From positions 1-5,909 of the forward strand of contig SBFI01000044.1 of assembly GCA_006227875.1 (NCBI GenBank): 5,909 bases of DNA, written 5' to 3'. A program made the translations under genes and the position numbers. The notes below the pieces were generated by a model. The model did no database searches, was not told the origin of the DNA, and saw only the letters and a program-made list of their open reading frames with translations. The DNA is from Acidobacteriota bacterium (lineage in GTDB: Bacteria; Acidobacteriota; Thermoanaerobaculia; Multivoradales; JAHEKO01). Shown here piece after piece: positions 1 to 5,244 of the stretch; position 1 is the first letter of the stretch, and the number at the start of each line of letters is the position of its first letter.

Positions 1-245
1 CCCTTCTCCTCCAATTCCTCACCCTTCCGGTGGAATTCAACGCCAGCAAACGCGCCATGCTGCAACTCGATCGCCTACAGCTACTCAGCGGCGAGGAGGA
101 GGAGGAAGCCGCCAGGTCCGTCCTGCGCGCCGCTGCCATGACCTACGTAGCTGGTGCGGCATCGGCCGCCGGCTACATCTTTTACCTGTTGCTGTTGGGT
201 GGGCAGATGTTGTTTCGCAGACGACCTCCCGCGCCCGGGACCTAG
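1..245 (+). CDS. YugP-type membrane zinc metallopeptidase (Zn_peptidase_2), C-terminal part
   Basis: This is the 3' end of a gene that begins before the window. The frame is open from base 3 (CTT) to the TAG at 243-245, giving about 80 residues. The stretch LPVEFNASKRA, then an acidic EEEEEAAR segment, then VLRAAAMTYVAGAA and a hydrophobic membrane segment ending in RRR, is the typical C-terminus of the YugP/Zn_peptidase_2 family of predicted membrane-bound zinc proteases. The catalytic HExxH motif lies upstream and is not visible, so activity cannot be judged here. A GTG at 30-32 could be mistaken for a start, but the reading frame and family similarity continue upstream of it, so this is a truncated gene and not a 71-aa protein. 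Its stop codon overlaps the stop of the convergent DUF4112 gene. The family call rests on recognition of this tail only; substrate unknown. Confidence 0.82.
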   Translation, partial: LLLQFLTLPVEFNASKRAMLQLDRLQLLSGEEEEEAARSVLRAAAMTYVAGAASAAGYIFYLLLLGGQMLFRRRPPAPGT

Positions 246-744
246 AAGGGAACCAGGAGCGGAGCCAGGTAGCGCAGCATCGCCCGCACGATGTAGAACA
301 GCAGCACCGATAGGGTGATGGCGGTAAGGAACAAGGTCACCGTAAGGACCTTGAGCTTCCAGCCCGCCTCCTGGAGGATGGCGGCCAGGGCCTTGGGATC
401 CCTCAGCAGCCGCAGATTCTTGTTGTGAAGAAGTCGAAGATGTTGCCGGCGATCGGCACCGTTCCCAGCACGGCATCGAGCAGGACATTGACCGACATGG
501 CCAGCACCACCATCTTGGGAAACCGGTAGCGGATGGCTGCGGCGATGATCGGCAGACCCAACACCAACCCGACCACGTCACCGAGACCGGGAACCAGGCC
601 CAGAACAAAGTCCCAACCAAAGCGGTACTTGGTCCCCGGGACGCGGAAGCGGTCGTCCAAGTGATAGGCGAGGCGCTCGACGGCGGCCGGCGGCCGAGCC
701 GGTGCTAGACTCTCGCCTTCCAACTGATCGGAGCTTTCCACCAT
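242..744 (-). CDS. DUF4112 membrane protein, interrupted by a frameshift
   Basis: The first 106 codons (744 down to 427) encode a DUF4112 protein: LDDRFRVPGTKYRFGWDF, then the glycine-rich GLVPGLGDVVG, a hydrophobic stretch, and GTVPIAGNIFDFF. In this frame translation then stops early at 403-405 after TTRICGC. Moving to the -1 frame at base 427 gives HNKNLRLLRDPKALAAILQ, a continuation expected for the family, followed by a membrane segment (about residues 133-153) and a TAG at 244-242. The restored protein is about 167 residues, normal for DUF4112. The simplest reading is a one-base deletion (CCAC to CAC) near 425-427, either a real mutation or a sequence error. The ATG at 744-742 is preferred over the in-frame ATG at 816, which would extend 73 bases into the divergent ribonuclease gene. 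No clear Shine-Dalgarno is seen for it. Function of the family is unknown. Confidence 0.78.
703..711 (+). promoter_or_regulatory. Candidate extended -10 promoter for the ribonuclease gene
   Basis: TGCTAGACT has the TGn of an extended -10 (703-705) followed by TAGACT (706-711). Transcription would start near 718, a few bases before the GGAG at 730-733. No convincing -35 lies 16-18 bases upstream. It lies inside the N-terminal codons of the divergent DUF4112 gene. Motif inspection only. Confidence 0.35.
730..733 (+). promoter_or_regulatory. Ribosome binding site (GGAG) of the beta-CASP ribonuclease gene
   Basis: GGAG lies nine bases before the ATG at 743-745. It supports that start over the possibility that translation begins elsewhere, and agrees with the family, whose members start a few residues before the first beta-strand (VTFCGACGSVTGS). 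Confidence 0.6.
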
Positions 745-2137
745 GGCAAAAGTGACTTTCTGTGGTGCCTGCGGGTCGGTCACCGGCAGCAGCACCCATC
801 TGAGCTGGGGCGACAACGATCTGCTCGTGGACTGCGGACTCTATCAGGGTCCCGAAGAGCTCGAGCAGAGGAATTGGAGAGAGCTGCGTTATCGTCCCGC
901 CGAGCTCAACGCGGTCATCCTGACCCATGCCCACCTCGACCACACGGGGCTTCTGCCACGGCTGGTGGGCGAAGGCTTCGACGGACCGGTCTACTGTTCG
1001 AAGCCGAGTCGTGGTCTGATCTCGCTCATCCTCCAGGATGCCGGACATCTGCAGGAGGAGCAGGCGCGCTACGCGCAAAAGAAGGGTTACAGCCGTCATC
1101 CGCAGCCAAAGCCCCTCTACACCGCAAAAGACGCCCGCCGGGCGCTGAAGCTGCTGCGACCACTCCCCTTCGAGGAGCCGCAAGACATCCTGCCGGGGAT
1201 CCAGATCCGGTTTCGGCGCGCCGGTCACCTGCTGGGGGCGGCCACCATCGAGATCCGGGCCAAGGGTGCCGACGGCAAACGACGCACCTGGTGTTTCTCC
1301 GGAGACGTGGGTCGCTACGACGCACCGATCGTCAAGGATCCCGAACCGCCCGCCGATATGCCCACGGCGCTGGTGCTGGAATCGACCTACGGGGACCGCA
1401 ACCACCGGGCTGCCAACCCCGAGGCCGCATTCCGCAAGGTGATCGAAAAGGTCTTTGGCCGGGGGGGCACGGTGGTCATCCCCGCCTTCGCCCTCGGCCG
1501 CACCCAGGAGGTCCTCTATCACCTTTCACAACTGGTGGAAGACGGGGATCTGGACCCCAACGCGGTCTTTCTCGACAGCCCCATGGCCATCAAGGCGACG
1601 GAGATCTACGATCAGGCGGAGGCCGAGCACGACGAAGACCTGCGCGAGCTGGCCGAGCAACACCTCGATCCGCTCGCGGCCGACAGCTTTCAGCGCTGTC
1701 GCAGCGTCGAGCAGTCGAAGGCGCTCAACCACCGCAAGGAGCCGGCGGTCATCGTCGCTGCCAGCGGCATGGCCACCGGTGGCCGGGTCGTGCACCATCT
1801 CAAACAACGTCTGGGCGACCCCAAGAATGCAGTGGTCTTTGTCGGCTACCAGGCGGCCGGCACCCGCGGCCGGGCGCTTGTCGACGGCGCCGAGCACGTC
1901 GCCATCCACGGCCAGCGCATCCCCGTACGAGCCGAGATCCGCGAGCTGCATGGGCTCTCGGCCCACGCCGACCAGGACGAGCTGGTGAGGTGGTGCCAGG
2001 CGCTGCCGGAAGCGCCGCAGAGGGTCTTTCTCAACCACGGTGAAGACCCGCCCCGCAAGGCTCTCGCCGCCGCCCTCACCGAGTCGGGTTGGAGACCACC
2101 CGTGCTCCCCGAGACCGGCGAGACGTTCGACTGGTAG
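743..2137 (+). CDS. Beta-CASP metallo-beta-lactamase fold ribonuclease-like hydrolase
   Basis: A complete 464-residue member of the beta-CASP branch of the metallo-beta-lactamase superfamily, the CPSF73/TTHA0252-like group often annotated as an MBL-fold hydrolase with RNA specificity domain. Visible motifs: N-terminal GACGSVTGSS; motif 2 HAHLDH at 62-67; third-ligand His162 in AGHLLGA; motif 4 Asp188 in SGDVG; motif A Glu213 in LESTYGD; the beta-CASP insert roughly 220-370 with LDSPMA (278-282) and ASGMATGGR (340-348); motif B His389 in IHG; motif C His408 in SAHAD; and a final metal His432 in NHGED. All expected zinc ligands are present, so an active cytoplasmic metal-dependent nuclease acting on RNA is likely; the actual substrate is unknown. 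Length matches the family. It sits alone on the plus strand, 59 bases before a tRNA gene that has its own promoter. Endonuclease versus exonuclease activity cannot be told from sequence. Confidence 0.95.
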   Translation: MAKVTFCGACGSVTGSSTHLSWGDNDLLVDCGLYQGPEELEQRNWRELRYRPAELNAVILTHAHLDHTGLLPRLVGEGFDGPVYCSKPSRGLISLILQDAGHLQEEQARYAQKKGYSRHPQPKPLYTAKDARRALKLLRPLPFEEPQDILPGIQIRFRRAGHLLGAATIEIRAKGADGKRRTWCFSGDVGRYDAPIVKDPEPPADMPTALVLESTYGDRNHRAANPEAAFRKVIEKVFGRGGTVVIPAFALGRTQEVLYHLSQLVEDGDLDPNAVFLDSPMAIKATEIYDQAEAEHDEDLRELAEQHLDPLAADSFQRCRSVEQSKALNHRKEPAVIVAASGMATGGRVVHHLKQRLGDPKNAVVFVGYQAAGTRGRALVDGAEHVAIHGQRIPVRAEIRELHGLSAHADQDELVRWCQALPEAPQRVFLNHGEDPPRKALAAALTESGWRPPVLPETGETFDW

Positions 2138-2149
2138 GAGGAATTGGCG

Positions 2150-2178
2150 TTGAGGGATGCGGTGGGTAGCGGTAGAAT
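2150..2178 (+). promoter_or_regulatory. Sigma70-type promoter of tRNA-Ala
   Basis: TTGAGG (2150-2155) and TAGAAT (2173-2178) are separated by exactly 17 bases. The predicted start is near 2185, about 12 bases before the tRNA. The GC-rich bases right after the -10 (GCTCGTCC) resemble the discriminator of stringently controlled stable-RNA promoters; that regulatory inference is tentative. Confidence 0.65.
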
Positions 2179-2196
2179 GCTCGTCCGCTGTTTTGT

Positions 2197-2271
2197 GGGG
2201 CAGTAGCTCAGCGGGAGAGCACCACGTTCGCAACGTGGGGGTCGTGGGTTCAAATCCCATCTGCTCCACCA
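2197..2271 (+). tRNA. tRNA-Ala(CGC)
   Basis: A full cloverleaf can be drawn. The acceptor stem GGGGCAG (2197-2203) pairs with CTGCTCC (2261-2267), including the G3:U70 wobble (2199 with 2265) that is the identity element for alanyl-tRNA synthetase. The D arm is GCTC/GAGC (2206-2209 with 2217-2220). The anticodon stem CCACG/CGTGG (2222-2226 with 2234-2238) encloses TTCGCAA, placing anticodon CGC at 2229-2231, which reads the GCG alanine codon. The T arm is GTGGG/CCCAT around TTCAAAT. The discriminator is A2268 and the CCA end (2269-2271) is encoded. No terminator follows, so the transcript probably continues into the gene starting at 2286. Confidence 0.97.
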
Positions 2272-2285
2272 TTCATCAAGCGCCT

Positions 2286-2873
2286 ATGGAACTGCGCGAC
2301 GCCCTCGAGAGGGTCCTGACCGCACCCGAGACCAAGGGTCTGTGGCGTTTGCGGGCCGAGCTTCTCGAAGCCGGTCTGCCAGAGGACTCGCGGGTGTGGC
2401 CGGCGTTGGACGAGTTTCAGCAGTTTCTGGACAGCCTTGCCACCGGCAGCACCTCACGGGAGTACAGCGAGCTGGCCTCCAAATTGGACATCAGTGCCGT
2501 GGGCGGTGTGGTGCTGGAGAACCTGCTCGAAAAGGGGGCGGCCGAGGATCTGGGAGTCCGTCTGCTCAGCGGTATTCTGAGTGAGGGCTTGATGATCGCG
2601 GCTACTCGCCAACACGTAAAGGCGTGGGGGGCCGAGCTCGACGCCGTCTATCGTCGTGCGGCCTGGTTTTTGTACGGCGAGCTCTGGCGGTGGGCCCGCG
2701 ATCTCAAACCGGACCTGCCGGCCAGCGAGCGTCGGCGCCTTCTGGATCGACTCTTCACGCCCGTCCACTCGGACGAGGCCTCGGGCCTGTCGAAGGCCAC
2801 CCTGCTCGGGCTGCTGTTCCAGATTCTGCTGCTGAGCCAGCTATCGGCCGAAGCCCCAAACCTGCCGGCCTGA
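2286..2873 (+). CDS. Hypothetical protein of unrecognised family, downstream of tRNA-Ala
   Basis: A 195-residue protein that I do not recognise. It appears to be a soluble, largely helical cytoplasmic protein: no signal peptide, leucine-rich helices, Trp/Arg-rich middle (WFLYGELWRWARDLKPD, about 126-142), and a hydrophobic C-terminal helix (LLGLLFQILLLSQL, about 175-188) that is short for a membrane span and could be a packing helix. The open frame extends upstream to 2157 but that part is the tRNA, so the ATG at 2286 is the first sensible start. No Shine-Dalgarno is visible in the 14 bases between the CCA end and the ATG, so it may be translated as a short-leader message released by tRNA 3' processing. 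Codon use and GC content look like those of its neighbours, and no other frame offers a better protein here. It converges on the DUF6599 gene, with 43 bases between the two stops and no obvious terminator hairpin. Confidence 0.72.
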   Translation: MELRDALERVLTAPETKGLWRLRAELLEAGLPEDSRVWPALDEFQQFLDSLATGSTSREYSELASKLDISAVGGVVLENLLEKGAAEDLGVRLLSGILSEGLMIAATRQHVKAWGAELDAVYRRAAWFLYGELWRWARDLKPDLPASERRRLLDRLFTPVHSDEASGLSKATLLGLLFQILLLSQLSAEAPNLPA

Positions 2874-2916
2874 AGAGAGCCCCACCCCAACCCGAGTTGC
2901 AGGAACAGAGACCGGG

Positions 2917-3831
2917 TCACGGAAGTCGGGCGGTCAAACTTGCGAGCAGCGCCTCCTGCGCGGCGAGTGGAAGATCACCCTGGACGCCCGCCACGTACCG
3001 ACCGGAGCGGACTACCAGACCGGAGCCCGCACCCGGATCCTCGAAGCGAAAACCGGCCTCGCCGGCGGCGGCGTGATCCATGACTTCTTCGGTCCAGCGT
3101 TCCCGTTCACTGCGGACCGTGGTCAGCGCTGCCGCCGCAGCGGTTTCGCTCTCCAGCTCCGAGAAGAAGAGCTCGCTGCGGCGACCGTCGATCTCGTAGA
3201 TCGCGAGGACTCCGCCACCAAGAGCGGCATGGCCATGGAGATCGGCGGCGACATAGCGCTCGCTGTGGGGAACGAGTCCATCCGGCGGCAGCGGACGCAA
3301 CACAGGGGGCGGCGAATCGCTACCGACCACCCGATCGAGAATCTCGGACATGAGACCTTCCAGCATCTCGATCAGCTCGGGTCGGTCATCGTCGGCGGCC
3401 ACGTGCACGAAGACCGTGCCTTTCCACCCAGCCGCCACGGCTCCGGAACGATAGCCTTCCGCACCCCAGGACCGAATCGCCGCCGTCGGCGGCCGGATAC
3501 TGCTGTATATCCCAAAAGCACCCAGCTCCGAGCCCATGTCGTAGACGTCGGCGGCGATACTCGCCAGTGGATCGTCGCCGAGCTGGTAACGGATATGGAT
3601 CATCTTTTCGAAACCGTAGGCCAGGTACTGCGGTGCGCCACCGTCCAGGTACTCCCAGAGGTTGTCGGGCGTGTGCGACGTCGGGCCCTCGGCTATGCTC
3701 CATTGCGCGCGGGACGAGAGCTCGGGCAGGAGTGCCTCGAGCTCCCGGTCGGCGGGCTTCGATGACTCCTGCTGGCCACAGCCGAGCACGCCGCCGAGAG
3801 CCACCACACACCACATGTAACGAAGTTTCAC
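2917..3831 (-). CDS. DUF6599-like lipoprotein
   Basis: A 304-residue exported lipoprotein, second gene of a two-gene operon. The start is a GTG at 3831-3829 directly after the TAG of the upstream gene, with GAGG a few bases before it; this start keeps the basic residues (KLR) of the signal peptide, which the downstream ATG at codon 6 would lose. The signal peptide ends in VLGC with Cys18 as lipidation site. The mature part resembles DUF6599: LWEYLDGGAPQYLAYGF (58-74), VYDMGSELGAFGIYSS (96-111) and GWKG (135-138). The family has no established activity. A duplicated layout is possible, since the second half has a similar order of elements (YEIDG near 212-216, then a Glu/Ala-rich helix), but I cannot prove it by eye. 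Translational coupling to the aldo/keto-reductase-like gene suggests the two proteins act together outside the cytoplasm. Domain call is from memory of the family pattern. Confidence 0.82.
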   Translation of the reverse strand: MKLRYMWCVVALGGVLGCGQQESSKPADRELEALLPELSSRAQWSIAEGPTSHTPDNLWEYLDGGAPQYLAYGFEKMIHIRYQLGDDPLASIAADVYDMGSELGAFGIYSSIRPPTAAIRSWGAEGYRSGAVAAGWKGTVFVHVAADDDRPELIEMLEGLMSEILDRVVGSDSPPPVLRPLPPDGLVPHSERYVAADLHGHAALGGGVLAIYEIDGRRSELFFSELESETAAAAALTTVRSERERWTEEVMDHAAAGEAGFRFEDPGAGSGLVVRSGRYVAGVQGDLPLAAQEALLASLTARLP

Positions 3832-5022
3832 CTAGGCCTCGAGGAAGCTGAGCTGACGGTGGGCCGCCACGAGCTCGGTCTGGACCCGCCTGCCAAAGGG
3901 GCATCCGCTATCGCAGTGGCCGACACAAGCTTCACAGGCCGCCGCCGAGCGCTTGGCGGGCAGGGCCCGGTAGAAACGCATCGCCTGCTTCTCACGACCG
4001 TAACCGGAGAAGTACATCGCAAAGCGATTGACGTCGGCCACCGCCACACCGTGCGGACAGTGCTGCTCACATTCGCCGCAGAATCGACAGTACTTGTCGT
4101 ACATCTCTTCGGCGTAGCGGCGCAGCATGGCGACTTCGGGAGCCGTCAGCGCCGCGCCGGCCGCCGCCGTGAACTGGCGGATGGTGTCGAAGCTGCTCAT
4201 CGATATGGCGACGCTGGCCACGGCCGGGTTGGTGAGCGCCCATTTGACGGTCGCCTGCGGAAACGACAGTCCACCCGCCTCGAGATCCTCGATCTCCCGC
4301 TGTCGGTTGCCGGCATTGGTCTTGAAGACCATCGTCCCGATCCCCTGCTGCGCGGCACGGCTCAAGATCTCGTCCAGATCGGGGTAGGAGACGAAATCGT
4401 ACTTGATGAAGAAGACTTCGATCTGCTCGTCCTCGATGGCGGCGTTGAGACAGTCCTGCATGCCGCCGGCATGACTCGTGAGCCCGAGGTGCCGGACCTT
4501 GCCGGCCTGCCTGGCGATGTCGAAGGCCTCGTACAATGCGTCGACGCGGACGTCCTCCACCGTGCGCACCTCGCCCGTGTAGTAGACGTCGATGTAGTCG
4601 GTTTGGAGCCGCCGCAGACTGGCGTCGATCTCCGCCAGCAACTTGGTGGTGGAGGCTCCGGGTCGCACCACCGTGCCGGTGAGGATGACCACGTCCTCGC
4701 GGCGGCTACCCGCCGTGGCCATGCCCTCTGCGAGCGCCTCTTCCTCGCGTCCATCCAGGTAGGGACCCGACGTACAGAAGGCGTTGATCCCGGCGTCGAG
4801 GGCCGCCCGCATCAGATCGGGTCGGTCGATGTGGTGGGAGCCGAAGGCGATCTCCGACACCCGTAAGCCGGTGCCACCCAGGGGACGGTAACCAAGCTCG
4901 AAAGTCTGGGGAGAAGAGGCGACCGGCTCGGACGATTCGCAACCAGCTACCGCCATGCCCGAGGCGGCTGCGCCGAGTTTGAGAAAGGTCCTCCGATCGA
5001 CGGATTTCCGGAGAGACGCCAT
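3832..5022 (-). CDS. Tat-exported, lipobox-bearing aldo/keto reductase-like Fe-S protein
   Basis: A 396-residue protein. The N-terminus has a twin-arginine signal (DRRTFLK, 9-15), a hydrophobic stretch and a lipobox VAGC (Cys28), so it is probably exported folded with its cofactor and then lipid-anchored. Residues about 43-300 are an aldo/keto reductase TIM barrel: YRPLGGTGLRVSEIAFG (45-61), ALDAGIN (74-80), SLRRLQTDYIDVYY (135-148), GKVRHLGLTSH (174-184). The C-terminus carries ferredoxin-like cysteines: Cys312/315/318 and Cys322-Pro, then Cys363/366/370 and Cys374-Pro, likely binding one or two 4Fe-4S clusters. Three catalytic tetrad residues appear replaced: Asp by Cys83, Lys by Gly116, His by Gly150; Tyr88 remains. 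Classical NAD(P)H-dependent carbonyl reduction is therefore doubtful, and NAD(P)H is not expected outside the cytoplasm. The ATG at 5022 follows an excellent Shine-Dalgarno. First gene of an operon with the DUF6599-like lipoprotein. Confidence 0.93.
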   Translation of the reverse strand: MASLRKSVDRRTFLKLGAAASGMAVAGCESSEPVASSPQTFELGYRPLGGTGLRVSEIAFGSHHIDRPDLMRAALDAGINAFCTSGPYLDGREEEALAEGMATAGSRREDVVILTGTVVRPGASTTKLLAEIDASLRRLQTDYIDVYYTGEVRTVEDVRVDALYEAFDIARQAGKVRHLGLTSHAGGMQDCLNAAIEDEQIEVFFIKYDFVSYPDLDEILSRAAQQGIGTMVFKTNAGNRQREIEDLEAGGLSFPQATVKWALTNPAVASVAISMSSFDTIRQFTAAAGAALTAPEVAMLRRYAEEMYDKYCRFCGECEQHCPHGVAVADVNRFAMYFSGYGREKQAMRFYRALPAKRSAAACEACVGHCDSGCPFGRRVQTELVAAHRQLSFLEA

Positions 5023-5028
5023 GGGAAT

Positions 5029-5036
5029 CCTCCTTT
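5029..5036 (-). promoter_or_regulatory. Strong Shine-Dalgarno of the aldo/keto reductase-like gene
   Basis: On the minus strand AAAGGAGG lies six bases before the ATG at 5022-5020. It is the best ribosome binding site in the window and fixes the start so that the full Tat signal is included. Confidence 0.85.
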
Positions 5037-5095
5037 CTCAAGGACTCGCTCGGGGTGCGGACCTCCAAGCGAGCCTCCTATGTTTCTTTCAGTTG

Positions 5096-5114
5096 ATTGT
5101 ATCGCCGATCGGCG
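5096..5114 (-). promoter_or_regulatory. Candidate -10 box with adjacent palindrome upstream of the minus-strand operon
   Basis: On the minus strand TACAAT (5101-5096) is a good -10 hexamer, about 75 bases before the ATG. Just upstream of it lies the perfect 12-bp palindrome CGCCGATCGGCG (5103-5114), where a repressor bound in the spacer would block RNA polymerase. There is no recognisable -35 at 16-18 bases. The palindrome could also be chance in GC-rich DNA. Confidence 0.3.
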
Positions 5115-5130
5115 GCCGGGCCTTTACTCC

Positions 5131-5160
5131 TTGTTGCCTCCACCGCTGATGTCGTAGTCT
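5131..5160 (+). promoter_or_regulatory. Weak candidate promoter for the PQQ-propeller lipoprotein gene
   Basis: TTGTTG (5131-5136) and TAGTCT (5155-5160) are 18 bases apart, giving a leader of roughly 78 bases. Both hexamers are imperfect. The 222-bp region between the divergent starts must hold promoters for both directions, and this is the best plus-strand match I can find. A small inverted repeat, CTCTC-ACCA-GAGAG, lies at 5209-5222 just before the ribosome binding site. Confidence 0.22.
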
Positions 5161-5244
5161 CGAAGGCGGCCAAGAGATTCGTCATTGGGAGGCACTGGGT
5201 CGAAACCTCTCTCACCAGAGAGCAAAACCATCGAGGTCGACAAG

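Noticed and set aside
96..110. GAG repeat resembling a microsatellite
   Set aside because: It simply encodes the acidic EEEEE segment common in this part of YugP-type proteins.
81..620. 179-codon minus-strand frame across the YugP/DUF4112 junction
   Set aside because: It is out of frame with both halves of the DUF4112 protein, is Ser/Cys/Trp-rich and has no family features.
745..816. N-terminal extension of the DUF4112 protein to the ATG at 816
   Set aside because: It would overlap the ribonuclease coding sequence by 73 bases, and the extra residues are not typical of the family, whose domain starts near RLAYHLDDRF.
578..1522. Long minus-strand open frame (314 codons) opposite the ribonuclease gene
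   Set aside because: The plus strand has unmistakable beta-CASP motifs throughout; the antisense frame is a GC-rich shadow with no recognisable domain.
2157..2285. N-terminal extension of the 195-aa protein upstream to 2157
   Set aside because: It would translate through the whole tRNA-Ala gene; the cloverleaf with G3:U70 and CCA is certain.
2874..2916. Possible bidirectional terminator between the convergent genes
   Set aside because: Only a weak CCCG/CGGG pairing with a long loop and no T-run on either side.
3073..3765. 230-codon plus-strand open frame opposite the DUF6599-like gene
   Set aside because: The minus strand has a lipoprotein signal and DUF6599 motifs and is coupled to its operon partner; the plus frame has none.
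3859..4866. 335-codon plus-strand open frame opposite the aldo/keto reductase-like gene
   Set aside because: The minus strand carries the Tat signal, barrel motifs, Fe-S cysteines and a perfect Shine-Dalgarno; the plus frame shows only low-complexity, Arg/His/Gly/Val-rich translation.
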